Below, in pieces: positions 22,682-34,295 of a DNA stretch of 64,000 nt. This DNA is from Campanula takesimana. Its lineage: Eukaryota; Streptophyta; Magnoliopsida; Asterales; Campanulaceae. Under the pieces are notes generated by a model that saw only the letters and a list, made by a program, of their open reading frames with translations, searched no databases and was not told where the DNA came from. Every line of letters starts with the position of its first letter. The stretch's first letter is position 1. The stretch covers positions 62,001 to 126,000 of the forward strand of contig JAOWBW010001919.1 of NCBI GenBank assembly GCA_026119855.1, given 5' to 3'. The translations under genes and the position numbers were made by a program.

Positions 22682-24188
22682 TGTAAGTACCCCAATCTGA
22701 AATCGACCTACTTTAGAGGAATTCTTGGTACCATTCAGGGATAAACCAATGGACCAGGACCTCACTAAGATAAACCTGATATTCCAGGACTGAACTGGAA
22801 TTAAACTTGGAAAAATCCAGAAGCTCGCCAAGTCGAGTCGTACGGATGGTTTGGGCGCGTGAGGGGCTGAGCCGTACAGCTACTTTGGGCACCCTCAGTC
22901 TCTATAAATTGAACCCCATGCTGATCATTTCAGGGGGGGGGAGAAACAGCATAAGAGAGATTACTCTGTCAAAATCACTACAGAAGTGTGAGAGGAGTGA
23001 AACAAAGAGTGAAAGAGAGAAAGGAAGATTGGCTAAACCAAAATAGGTAAAACCACCTTCTCCCCCTCCCTTTCTCTTCATCTATAACTCTATTTTATCT
23101 TTAATCTTTGTTTGAGTTATGTTAATATTTATATTATTTGCAAGACTTGTCCATTCAAGCACTTTTACATTACTTGCAAGACTTGTCCATTCAAGCACTT
23201 TACATTTATGCAAGACTTGTCTATTCAAGCAAATATACATATATTACTCTATATTTCTCTTGTCCAAGCCATGAGATGATCCAAGGTGCCCTACATGCTT
23301 TGTGTGGAAGAGGTTCAAACCTAGATGATCATGGCTTGTTGATTGTCATTTATATTCTTGTTTAGTTGGTAATAATGGTCATTTGGATGATAAAGCTTCC
23401 ATATTTATCATCCAACAATGATCTAGCTCTAAAGTACCCCTTAGGGTTATAAAGATTCAATATTTATATGTTATTTTGACCCTTTGAAGGTTAATATGTC
23501 ATAAAAATGCTATCTTGGGGATAAAGTTTCAATCTTTAATCACCAAATGGTCAATTTTGGCCCAAAGGGCATGTTCATCAACTTTTCCAATTTTCTCCCA
23601 TGATTGCTTATGATCACACCCAAATACTTGGTTTGGGGGCAAAGTGATGATCATTTAGCATAGGAATGTTGCATTTAAATTTATAAAGTATTTTAAACAA
23701 ACTGGGATCAAAACAGTTTTGTCCAGTTTCAACATAATGTTCTGTTTCTGCTCTGAAACTGGACTGTTCTTGACTGAACTGTAAAATCCCAGGAAACGGC
23801 CTGTACATCCGTACGGCTATGTTGGGAACAGGGGGCAAAATGTCTGTTTTGCCCTCTAATCCCTATTTTCTTGACAAACAGACCCTTTCAGTTAAGTTTT
23901 TCCAAATAAAACCAATAACAGAAACTTTTCTGTTAAATACACACACACACATGCACATTTTCAAACTAACGAGGGAGACTCGGTTCTTTCCGAGGCACTT
24001 TGGGTGAACCGCAAATATGTTCTTCCCAAAGTGTAACCTTACATCCGAACTCACCTTCTCTAACCATTCTCATTTGTTAGGTTTAAAATTAACAAATGTG
24101 GCGACTCCGTTTTGTTTTTCGTTAGGAAAGTTAACCATCTTTGGTATTTCTGCTTTGACACATGTTGTCTTGGGGCGGGATCCTTACA
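22682..24188 (+). repeat. 3' LTR of GyA1
   Basis: 1507 bp, TGTAAG to CTTACA, nearly identical to the 5' LTR. The right end is followed directly by the GTACC target duplication and then minus-strand GyB pol. A TATA box is at 22903-22909. One palindrome is mutated here (GCCGTACAGC, 22871-22880). Confidence 0.95.
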
Positions 24189-26010
24189 GTACCCAAATTC
24201 ACTTTGGTCAAAACCTCTTCGGCAGCTTGGGCACGGTTTTCCTCTTGATCGGCGACCTGCTTTGTGAATTTTTTAATGTATTGTTCGTTTAGTGTGTCTG
24301 CTTTATTAGTTGATTCATTATTAACCGTTTTCAAGTTATTAGTTAATTTATCATCTAATAAGTTGGCAATGAGGGATACTCAGAAAGGTCCATCATTTCA
24401 TTCAATGCAAACGGAAATACAACATTGGCTACGAGTTCATAGTCTTCGGGCGTGAGGCCCTCGGACGAGAATGACTCAAATTCAAAGAGGAGGGACTGGG
24501 GAGATTCGATTACATTGGACCCTACAACACTAGACTCAAAGGGTCGAGGAACCAATCCAAGCATTGTGGTCATTTCCTCCTTGCTAGCTACTGGCCCGGA
24601 AAGAGTAGCTCAATTCTTTAGCGGCATGTTAGTGGGTACAACCAAGGTGCGTGGGTCGAAGCTTCCCATTGACCCGTCTCCTATTGCAGCGACCATTCCT
24701 TTCCCGTGATCAACTAGGCTGGGTAGAACCGTGTCTTCCTCGAACAGTTCTTGCATCACTGTCCCATCCCACTAGTTTTCTTCAACCTTTTCCTTTGCCT
24801 TCCCAGTAGGCGTCTTTTCGATCTCATATTTGTCATACTGGCCCCAAGTGGGTTCTTCCTTTTGGTTGCCTCCTTCCGCAGACAAAACCTCAAACTGTTT
24901 TATCACCTCGGGCACTCCTTTGGAGATATGCTCGTGCCCTGTGGGTGCTCCGGGCGTGTCAAGGAATGCTCTCCTGATAGGGTTGGCGGTCTTTCCTCGG
25001 AACCTTTTGAGGTCTTCTTGCAGTCGGTCCTAGTTGGTCACCATTGCTTCCTCTTCCTCCGAGGTCCCGCTTTGCCTCCCCCTTAGTGAAGTAGTGGCTT
25101 ATGTCAAAATCGTAGGGATGGAGGTTGGGAGATTTGTAAGGAATCCCTTAGGCCCTGGCTCGGATTTTCTCTCGGGCCATCTTCTTGTCCATCGCAAGAT
25201 CCTCGGGTCTCGGCTCGTACCCCAAACCGTGGAGCGTCTTTTGCTCCTTGATTTCAATAACCCTGTGGGTCCCTTGGAGCCTCCTTCCTAGACCAAGCCC
25301 CGGGAGATAGTGCATTAGGCGCATTATTTTCATGGCGGGAGGGATCTTGTCCTTGGTAAGTGTGAGGTCCATGCAATGGACGTGGGTCTCAGATGGTATC
25401 CCTGTGAATCCGGTCAAGACTATACCACTCCCTTCACGTTGGATTTCCAATACGGGTATCCCATTAGTGTTGGGCCCCTCTGTAGTGACGTTATCCCCGT
25501 AGATTACAGTCAAATTCCCTCCCTGTACAAATTTTACACATTGATGTAGGGTGGAGGCGACCCCATTGACTTTGTGTTGCTAAGGGCGCCCCAGCAAGGC
25601 GGTGAAGGAAATGGGGATGTCAAGCACTTGGAAGTCGGTCGGCATTTTCTGTTCCCCAAACCATAAATTCAAAGTCGCCACCCCAAGGACCGAACGAGCT
25701 ATGGAGTCGTATGCTTTGACAGTTACCAAAGAGGGTCTCAGATCCATCGTCTTGAGGCTGAGTAAATCCATCATTTTAGCTGGAAGGACGTTCATAGCCG
25801 AGCCATTATCAACCAATACTCGTGGGAGACGGTGCCCATCCAACTGCACTGTGATGTACAAGGCTTCATTGTGGTTAGCCCCAGACTTGGGCAAGTCCAA
25901 GTCGGTGAATGTGACTATATTCCCATATTGGATGCTTCCAATCATTTGTACAGCCTCTTCGGGGGTAGCTGTGGTGGGGACCATGGTTCGGGCCAAATGC
26001 TCCTCCAACT
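24189..26010 (-). pseudogene. GyB protease and linker
   Basis: Read from 26010 down, EEHLARTMVPTTATPEEAVQ leads into the protease: RVLVDNGSAMNVLPAKMMD and ISFTALLGRP, then a TAG where GyA1 has TGG (G-to-A). The acidic linker follows (25513-24194) up to the GyA1 insertion at EEVLTKVNLGT. The stretch 25985-26487 has no counterpart in GyA1. The catalytic motif is DNGS as in GyA1. Confidence 0.85.
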
Positions 26011-28856
26011 TGAGCTTGTGCGGGTATGATGAAGTGAGAAGGGACCACTGAGAGATATTGGCCTGCGTATTTTTAAGTTGGGTAAGAATAGGATCCTCTC
26101 TTTCAATATCCGGGGTGCTTGTTTCCTTAGCAAACGGCGGTGGCGAGTGGTGTTCCGGTGGCGGTGGTTTTTTAGGATTCTCGGTGTGTACTTGTCCGGA
26201 ATGAGTTAGGACGTTTACTTCCGGGGGTCACAATCCTTTGCTGGCTCTTCCACAGGCATGGGTGGGTTCTTGGTTGAGTAGGGCCATGCCTCTTTCCTCA
26301 GCTCATTTACAGTAACCATTCCTTGCGTGGTGTAGACAGACTCACAGAGTTTTTCAAATGAAACCGGGTAGTCGCCTTGTTCCTTCCCATCCCTACAGTT
26401 TTGCGGATTTTTTCCAGTGTCAACATACAGTAATAATGATCCGGGTGCATCGACTCGTCCTCAAACAGAGGTGAGGGCGAGAGTGGCGGTAGTGACAGGA
26501 AGTCATCTAAGGTAGAGAAATTTTCTTCTTCTCCCGCAGGCGGGTTTAAAGAGAGTACGGGGGAAGACACTTCGTCCTCACTTTCACACAAAGCTCGAAG
26601 CTCTTCGCGGGATAGGGAACGGGCCGCTTCTCTCATCTGTGCAAGGTGTCTTCTGTAGTCATATTCCCCCGAGGTTCTTGCAGCCTCCATACCTTCGGTT
26701 CCGTGATGACAACACACCCTTCTTATTACTCTTTCACCGCTTGACGAGTCACCAACTTCCATAACATGATTGTTCTCATCGTGGGGAATGCAACATCTGT
26801 TCGGGTCATGGTCAACGCTTCCCAAAGCTCGTTTGATGGCCATTTCCATTTCTTCCGCACAGTCTTTGTAGGTCAATTTGTGTTTAGTGATCTTAATCAC
26901 TTTTAATTCGCCCTCTTGGCATGGAACCTTTGCGCTCATCACGGTAGTCATCATGTTGTCAGGAGGACATTCCATCTTTCCCTTTTGCACGCAGACCACA
27001 AAATGTCTTTCCATCTTTCCCCAACTTCAATCAAAGGGGTGTTGAATTCCCAAAGAGTTATCGTTGTCGGCTCCCCGAATTCGATCATGTTCACTCTGCT
27101 TTGGCCAAATTCGATCATGTTGACCTTCCCGTTGTTCGGGAACGGGTTATTGACCACGTTTTTCCCCCTGGGGTGTTCGAGTTTCCCTTTAGCAATCAAA
27201 TCCAAGATAATGCGTTTCACTATGGAGCAATCATCGGTGTTATGCCCATGGTAGTTGTGGAAAGCACACCATTTGTTCTTATATGTGAACCTTTCTGGAT
27301 TTTTGGGCTGAAATTTGATCAAAGGTCTCGTGAGGCCTTGCTTCACTAATCCCTCAAAGACTTTGCTAATGGGCATTCCAAAATCCTCAAACCTCACATA
27401 GGGGCATTTTTCAGAGTTACCCGGCTTTGGTGAGACCTGGTTTGGACCTTCCCCTTGGATGTTGTTTTTGACCCCCGAGACTTCTTTCCCTTTGCTCGTG
27501 GTGGGAGGTCGGTATCGGTAAGAATTGCTATTGCCCTGGGAGGCGGATTGCTCACTGAGAGCCTTCACAAACTTCGACCCTGCGGTTACCATGGCCCGGA
27601 GATTGGGGTAAAAGTGATGGCTGATTAGAGCACGTAGCTGCGGTTTTAAGCATGATTGGAAGATGTCCAATTGTTCATCCTCGGTGGGCGGGTTAGAGAT
27701 TTCCCCAAGTTTACAGTTCCAACGCTTGTAGAACTCACCGATCGGCTCGTCGCCCTTTTGCAAAGTGCTTTGCAAGTCGGTGCGGTTGGTTTCCCATTCC
27801 AGGTTGGATCGGTACTTGGTGAGGAATGCTTCCTGAATGCGACCCCTACTTACTCGTGATTTGTCCTTGAGGTTGAAAAACCACTTAAGAGCGTTTCCTC
27901 TCAGGGATAATTGGAAGTGATCACCCATTTGCTGTACAGTGCAACCCTTTGCCCTCATTGCTAAAGTGTAGGCGTTGAGGTGGGTTTGCGGGCAAGCAGT
28001 CCCATCAAACTTGTCTATTTCTGGCATTTTGAACTTATGCGGAAGAGGCACAATCTTGTCGGATCAGTAACTCCCGATGAGATTTTCTTTTCATTCAAGT
28101 CTCGAACTTTTCCTCCATCTGTTTCAACTTCTCGATCAGCCACCCCATTTGAGGATTCACTTGTGGGCTAGAATTGATGGATCTCATGGTCCGGGTTGTT
28201 ACCGGCATCACCGTCGGAGGCACAGTGGTGGATGGTATATTCTGAGGAAGGCTTTCAGGTGGCGCATGGTTGTAGACGTACCCATACCCTTGGTCATTCG
28301 CCGGGGTATACGGCGGGGGTGGCTCGGAGGTTTGGGCTGTCGGGTAGTTGAATGGGAATACCGCCCCTTGTGATGCAATTGGCAGGGTCGGTGGTGGTAA
28401 TCCGGCAGTGGCCGGGGCTGAAAAGGCTTGACCCATCGGGATCAGGCCATATGGGTTGAACCCGGGAGGATATGAGGATGGACCTCCCGGAAAAGTGAAG
28501 GGAGCTTGTGTGGCTGGCACATTTGATTAAGTTGCGGTTTGATATGGGGGACGTGAGGTCGCCACATTGGGGTAGGTTTGAGGTGGGGGAACCCTATTGT
28601 AATCGCGAGGCGATATGTTCTCAATTTCATCTTCGTCTGTGATTTCAACAAATCCCCCATCATTTTCAAATATCACGGCCACTCCCCTCTGTCTCATGGT
28701 CTCTACAACCCGTCTCTGTGTGTCTCCTTGCTGTTTCCTAGTGATTTCTTCCCGGGCCCTGGCGGCCTCCAAAGCTTGTATCAACTTTTCCTTAGTAAGC
28801 CCATTCGGATCAACCGCATTGTCACCCCCACTACTACTTCCTGCCGGACTAGTCAT
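26011..28856 (-). pseudogene. GyB gag
   Basis: It starts at the ATG at 28856 (MTSPAGSSSGGDNAVD). The frame stops at 28527 (TAA; GyA1 has CAA), resumes at 28520, stops in the KFET region near 28095, and continues 28051-26951 with the gag core (FKMPEIDKFDGTACPQTHL) and the zinc-knuckle-like CAFHNYHGHNTDDC. A shift near 27010 leads into 27014-26307. The stops lie at other codons than those in GyA1, so the ancestral frame was intact and the two copies decayed independently. Confidence 0.88.
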
Positions 28857-30461
28857 TCGGGGTAGCCTTAGTGAAACTGCTGATGAACTGTCGGACTCGG
28901 CACTGAACAGACGGTTGACCCGGAACTCTGACCCACTTCTTACGAGCTGCGAGGGAGAGGAGGGTTCGGTTTAGGCTCGGGTTTCATTTTGGACAAAGGT
29001 TTAGGGCTCATGCAACATGCCTACCTAATTATTGATTATTTCATTCATGTTTACTTAAAACACGCTTTATTCCTAATTGGTTGGAAAAGATTTCTCTTCT
29101 TTATCACAACTATTCTAAATCCTGGATCAGTGGAAGCTATCACTACGCCTATAGACCCCTCGTTTTTCACCTGTACTGCATACTCCTAAGGACGGACTAT
29201 CCCGGGCGAGGGTCCTATAGGGCAAGCGGCTTCCACCGACCGAAAGAAATGATCCTAAGGTCTAGTGTGTCGCAAGGCTCCTGATGTGCGGGTCATCCTA
29301 ATCACGATTAAGCCCCAGTCGGGATCGAGACTGTTCCGAAGGCTGCACCAATATTCTGACATGACTCCATTTTGAATGAGGTGTCTCAATCCATGACCAT
29401 GAGCTTAAGGATGATTAACATGACCCGTTCATTAGGGCTTAACAACACGGTGTTACCCTATCTTTAGCACATGACCTTTGTTAATTGTGGTCGTCATTAA
29501 CACACGAGTTAGAGGCGGGTTAGGCCACGCTTGCATTACATCAAAGAGTCGTAACCCAGGCATTAACTTGGCCACAATTGACTTTGGACACATGCTTAAA
29601 GATAAAGGCAACGTGAACTAGACCAAAAACCAACCAAAGTCACGGTATTTGTGTGTCACAGACATGTGTGGTTGACTTGGCTCGGAAGGGGAGGTGGAAT
29701 GGACCCGTGCGCGCTCGAAGGGAACAAGAGCGCCAATCGAGCTGCATCTGGCATCCATCCCGGGTTTAAAGGGTAGTTGGAACGTGCAAGGCCAAGTGCG
29801 AGTTGTGTGAAGTCAATTCTATATTCCCTTTTAGAGTCAAAATAGAGATTTTTATTTTGTTTTTCAACATGATGAGCATGGCATAAGCAAGATATGAAAA
29901 AGTATGAACAAGCAAGTAAGCATCTTATACACACAATGAATCAAAAGACCATGATTAAACAAAGACCAAAACTTGTACATGTACCAAGTTGTGCACAACC
30001 AAAAAATTTTCGAATCAAACATTTTGCCAAAAAAACCGTCTTTACATTGAAACCATTTGTACAAAGCAAGTTGTGCACAACACGAAGAGTCAAGAAATTT
30101 TTACAAAAAGGGGGTTATGCCCAATGAGGCTTTGAAAACCATTTTTATTGACAAAAGATCATGCATAACCAAGTTTTAAAAACCAAGTTTTGGCCAAAAG
30201 AATAAAGGTAATGTGCACAAGTAAGGCTGTAAATTTGGAACCTGGACAAGTAGAAGCAAAAGGCAATTCAGAATGTTGCTGCCCTGCACAAAATTGTTAA
30301 TTTGCAACATTCTGGCCCTTTACCAAAGTAACCGTATGGCTAGACCAAGAGGGTTGAGATTTTTTCTCAGTTTCTCCAACTTCTGATCATCATGCTCCAA
30401 TTCATTGCATTTCCAGAACGTATGCACTCAAAACAGTTCAAACAGAAACAACAAACACACT
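28857..30461 (-). other. GyB leader
   Basis: Collinear with the GyA1 leader (9933-11551), read on the minus strand. The homology stops abruptly at about 30461 (GyA1 position ~9933), next to GyC integrase. The palindrome of GyA1 (10053) is mutated here (ACCGTATGGC near 30331). No genes. Confidence 0.8.
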
Positions 30462-31175
30462 CAAGAATCTGAATAGTCCTCTCGGATTGACCATCGGTTT
30501 GAGGATGAAAAGATGTACTGAATCGCAAATCTATACCCAAAGCTTCCTGAAACGCCTTCCAAAATCTAGAAGTAAACCTCGGGTCTCGATCTGACACAAT
30601 GCTAACCGGTACCCCATGCAATCTAACGATCTCATCGATATAAAGGGTCGCAAGCTTCTCTATCGAATATCTAATGCAATAGGCAAGAAATGGGCAGTCT
30701 TGGTCAATCTATCCACTATTACCCAAACACTGTCGTACTTCCTACGGGTACGAGGTAGTCCCGTAACGAAATCCATAGTCACATGCTCCCATTTCCACTC
30801 GGGAATCTCTAACGGCTGAAGTAATCCCGCGGGTCTCTGATGCTCGGCTTTGACCTGCTGACAAGTTAAACACCTCGATACATACTCGGCTATTTCCCTT
30901 TTCATATTAATCCACCAAAATTGTTGCTTCAAATCCTGATACATCTTCGTACTACCCGGATGAATAGTATACCTCGATTTGTGACCCTCATCTAAAACTT
31001 GCCTCTTTATTCCACTAACATCGGGTACACACAAACGACCACGGAAAGTCAACACTCCAATCGGGCTAACAGAAAAATCCTCGAAATTCTTTTCCTTCAA
31101 TTTACCCATTACCTTCACCAACTCGGGATCTTCTTTCTGAACTTCCTTTATCCTCTGAATTAGGGTCGGAGACAC
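30462..31175 (-). pseudogene. GyC integrase, truncated
   Basis: Zinc-finger cysteines CLTCQQVKAEHQRPAG, core start WKWEHVTMDFVTGLPRTRR with the first catalytic Asp, second Asp in VSIVSDRDPRFTSRFWKAF, and the DDE glutamate context HPQTDGQSERTIQILE. The sequence ends at 30462 just after this Glu, so the C-terminal domain and any chromodomain are missing. At least one frameshift is present around 30640. Confidence 0.88.
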
Positions 31176-33039
31176 CCTAATATTCGCAAAAATAGCCCAT
31201 GTATCGATTCACGAGGAGACCAATCTCGAACATCCTCAAGCATTTCCATTCACGGCCACATCGAAGCCACATAAGATTTTCTACTAATCGCATCGGCTAC
31301 CACATTCGCCTCCCCGGATGATAAGAAATCGTACAATCATATCCTTCAACAATTCCATCATCGGCGCTGTCGGTTGTTCAACTCCTTCTGGGAGAAAAGG
31401 TATTTCAAACTCTTGTGATCGGTAAAATTTCAAACTTCGCCCCATAAAGGTAATGCTTCCATTTGTGTGCAACGCAAAGACAATAGCCGCTAACTCCATA
31501 TCATGAGTCGGGTAATTCTGTTCGCTAGGGGTCAACTTCCTCGAAGCATACGCAATACTTTCCCATTCTGCATCAACACACAACCCAAACCCTCTTTCGA
31601 AGCATCACTGTAAATCACTAGGCCATCGCTCCCAATAGGCAAAGTCAAGATCGGTGCGGTAGTCAACCTCTTCTCATTCCTCGAAACTCTTGTCACATTT
31701 CTCGGTCCACACAAACGGAACATTCTTCCGGGTCAACTGAGTCATCGGAGTAGCAATCCTCGAAAACCCTTCAATAAATCTTCGGTAATAACCGGCTAAA
31801 CCAAGAAAACTACGAATCTCGGTCACTGACTCGGGTCTCTTCCAATCCACTATGGCTTCAATCTTTGAAGGATCCACCGAAATCCCATCTTTAGAAATCA
31901 CATGGCCCAGAAATGACACCTTCTCGAGCCAAATTTCGCATTTACTGAACTTCGCAAAATTTCTCCCTCGCAAGAACGGATAAAAACTGTCCTCAAATGT
32001 TGCTCGTGCTCCTCTCGGGATTTAGAATAAACAAGAATGTCGTCGATGAAGACTACCACGAACGAATCAAGATAGGGGTGGAAAACTCGGTTCATCAAAT
32101 CCATAACACTGGCGGCGTTAGTCAACCCAAACGGCATCACCAAGAACTCATAATGACCATAACGAGTGCGAAAAGCAGTCTTCGGAATATCCTCCGATCT
32201 AACCTTCAACTGATGGTACCCACTCCTCAAATCAAGTTTAGAGAAAACCACGGACCCTTGAAGCTGATCAAACAAATCATCAATGTGCGGTAGAGGATAC
32301 TTGTTCTTCACCGTAACCTGATTCAACTTCCGGTAATCGATGCACAATCTCAACGAACCATATTTCTTCCGCACAAATAAAACCGGTGCTCCCCACGGGG
32401 AACACTAGGCGGATAAACCCTCGATCCAGTAACTCTTGCTTGCATTGAACCTTTAATTCCTCCAATTCTGCGGGAGCTAACCTATAAGGTGCTTTCGAAA
32501 TCGGAGCCGTACCCGGCAAAAGATCTATACAAAACTCAATCTCACGATCGGAGGCATATCATACTCGGTAGAGAAAACATCGGGAAATTCCCGAACTACC
32601 CGAACACTATCAAAACTAGGGGATTCTTTCCTAGTATCAAGAACACTAGCGAAATACCCCTCACAACCACTATGCAATAATTTTCTCGCTTTCATAAAGA
32701 AATTAAGCGAACCTTCTACTCAGAGGACTAGCCTCAAACACAAATAGGCACATCGGGGATAGAAAAAGTAACAGTTTTCTTACGGCAATCAACGGAAGCA
32801 TGAAACTTGCTCAACCAATCCATACCCAAAATGACATCAAAGTCTTGGATAGGATGAACTACCAAATCCGCACAAAGGACTCGACCACAAATAACCACAT
32901 CACAAGCACGAAAGACTCGATCAGAAATCAAGCATTCTCCTATAGGGGTCGACACCTCTAGCACGTACGGTAAAGACTCGAATGCAGCATTTAACATGAA
33001 GCAAATTGCACAAAAATGTATGAATGAGATGATCCTGTC
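31176..33039 (-). pseudogene. GyC protease, reverse transcriptase and RNase H
   Basis: Protease C-terminal part: FVVHPIQDFDVILGMDWLSK in the usual gypsy context (32997-32734). At its active site (~33030) the Asp-Thr-Gly-Ser codons appear to lack two bases, which breaks the frame. RT: LCIDYRKLNQVTVKNKYPLP, FSKLDLRSGYHQLKVRSEDI, YEFLVMPFGLTNA and FIDDILVYSKS (32374-31990). RNase H: YSDASKEGLGCVLMQ and IAYASRKLTPSEQNYPTHD (31723-31490). Several shifts and stops lie between the blocks. Confidence 0.88.
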
Positions 33040-34174
33040 TACTAAACGCTCGTGCGCTCACATTAGACACAGAAACAATACCTCCAATAACGGATGGATC
33101 ATCGGTAGCTTGTTGTTGATTCATGGCATAACCTTCCTTGAACTTTGGGCTTCCCTGCGGCATCCCTTTTCTGACCTTGATTAGTACCAACCCTGACCCA
33201 GATGCTTGACCTCGGTACCTCATGCTTCCCTCGCAAAGTGCCCCATTTCACCACACCACAATTGGTACACTTGCCTTGTTTTTTCCAACACCTAACCTCC
33301 GTATGGCCTACCTTCTGACAAAAGGTACAAGGCTTCCTATTCTGATCCCCGAGTAGTACCCGGATTCCTCGGTGTGGTTTGCCCCTTAAACTGAGATGAT
33401 GCTCCCGGGTTACCTCGGTTGTCGAAACGGTGTTGAGGTTGAGACTTAGCATGGCTTCCCGGTTTACCCGTACCCACAACCTCGGTTTTCCTCTTATGTT
33501 CCCCAATATCTTGCTCTATCAAATAAGCTCGGTCTATCTACGCATCTTGGAAGGTCACATCCGTTGGGCAATAAGTTGAGTACGGATGGAGGTCTTCAAT
33601 CCCCGAATGAATCTCATAGCCTTTTGTTCCTCGGTCCTCACCAAATAGTCGCAATACCGGGATAATTCTATGAACTTAGCCGAGTATTGTGCTATAGACA
33701 ACAATCCTTGCACCAAGTTGGGTAGCTCGATCTCCTTTCGGTTTTGATCAACAATCGGAATGAAATGCTCCTTGAATTTGCGCATAAACAACTCCCACGC
33801 ATACACCGTGTGAGTATCATCCCAAGTAGCCTTAATACCCTTCCACCAATGCTCGGCGGCTCCCACAAGCTTATAAGCCGCGAACCGGACCTTGTCCTCA
33901 TCCGAGCAACCAAATACATCATAAATCTTCTCCATCGACTCAATCCATAACTCAGCTTTCCTTACATCGGGTTCCCCATTAATTCAACGGTTTTCAACTT
34001 CAGAAATTGCTCCAATCCATAGCGGGGTGGTGCTTGTTCTACCCTCGGACCTTGATCATGTATGGCCTTCATGGTCGCCTCGAACATGCCTTGAAACATG
34101 GCACGGGCTTCTTCCCTTGTGTCATTCTGATTCTGTGCTCCACTAGTACCTCCTCTGTTTCTTCTTCCAGACAT
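33040..34174 (-). pseudogene. GyC gag
   Basis: ATG at 34174 (MSGRRNRGGTSGAQ). The gag core at 33935-33555 has YKLVGAAEHWWKGI and AWELFMRKFKEHFIP, typical of chromoviral gag. Near 33310-33230 is a CCHC-like knuckle (CTFCQKVGHTEVRC) with a second partial C-x2-C. At least two frame breaks separate these blocks. In the family this protein packages element RNA. Confidence 0.85.
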
Positions 34175-34281
34175 TGTGAGTAATTACCTGCATAAGACAT
34201 CAACCGTTAATCACTCCGCACACTACTACCCACCTAGGTCATACTAATCCACCTAGACTTATACTTCGAGATAATGCCATA

Positions 34282-34293
34282 GCTCTGATACCA
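34282..34293 (-). other. Primer binding site of GyC
   Basis: On the minus strand TGGTATCAGAGC, complementary to the 3' end of initiator methionine tRNA, two bases inside the LTR end (34296). This is the standard site for chromoviruses and copia elements. Confidence 0.9.
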
Positions 34294-34295
34294 AC

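Larger units (their letters stand above)
8312..24188 (+). mobile_element. GyA1: full-length Tat/Ogre-type gypsy retrotransposon
   Basis: The element is 15,877 bp with LTRs at 8312-9819 and 22682-24188, a primer site at 9821, a polypurine tract at 22673-22681 and a 5-bp target duplication. Domain order is gag, protease, RT, RNase H, archaeal-type RNase H, integrase, antisense ORF, tandem arrays. Order, dual RNase H and antisense ORF place it in the Tat lineage. In the first ~280 bp I count about ten LTR differences, mostly transitions. All sense ORFs are broken by stops, two deletions and a frameshift, so it is now inactive. Confidence 0.95.

Noticed and set aside
22682..24188. Solo LTR interpretation
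   Set aside because: It pairs with 8312-9819 through a shared GTACC duplication, a primer site and a polypurine tract.
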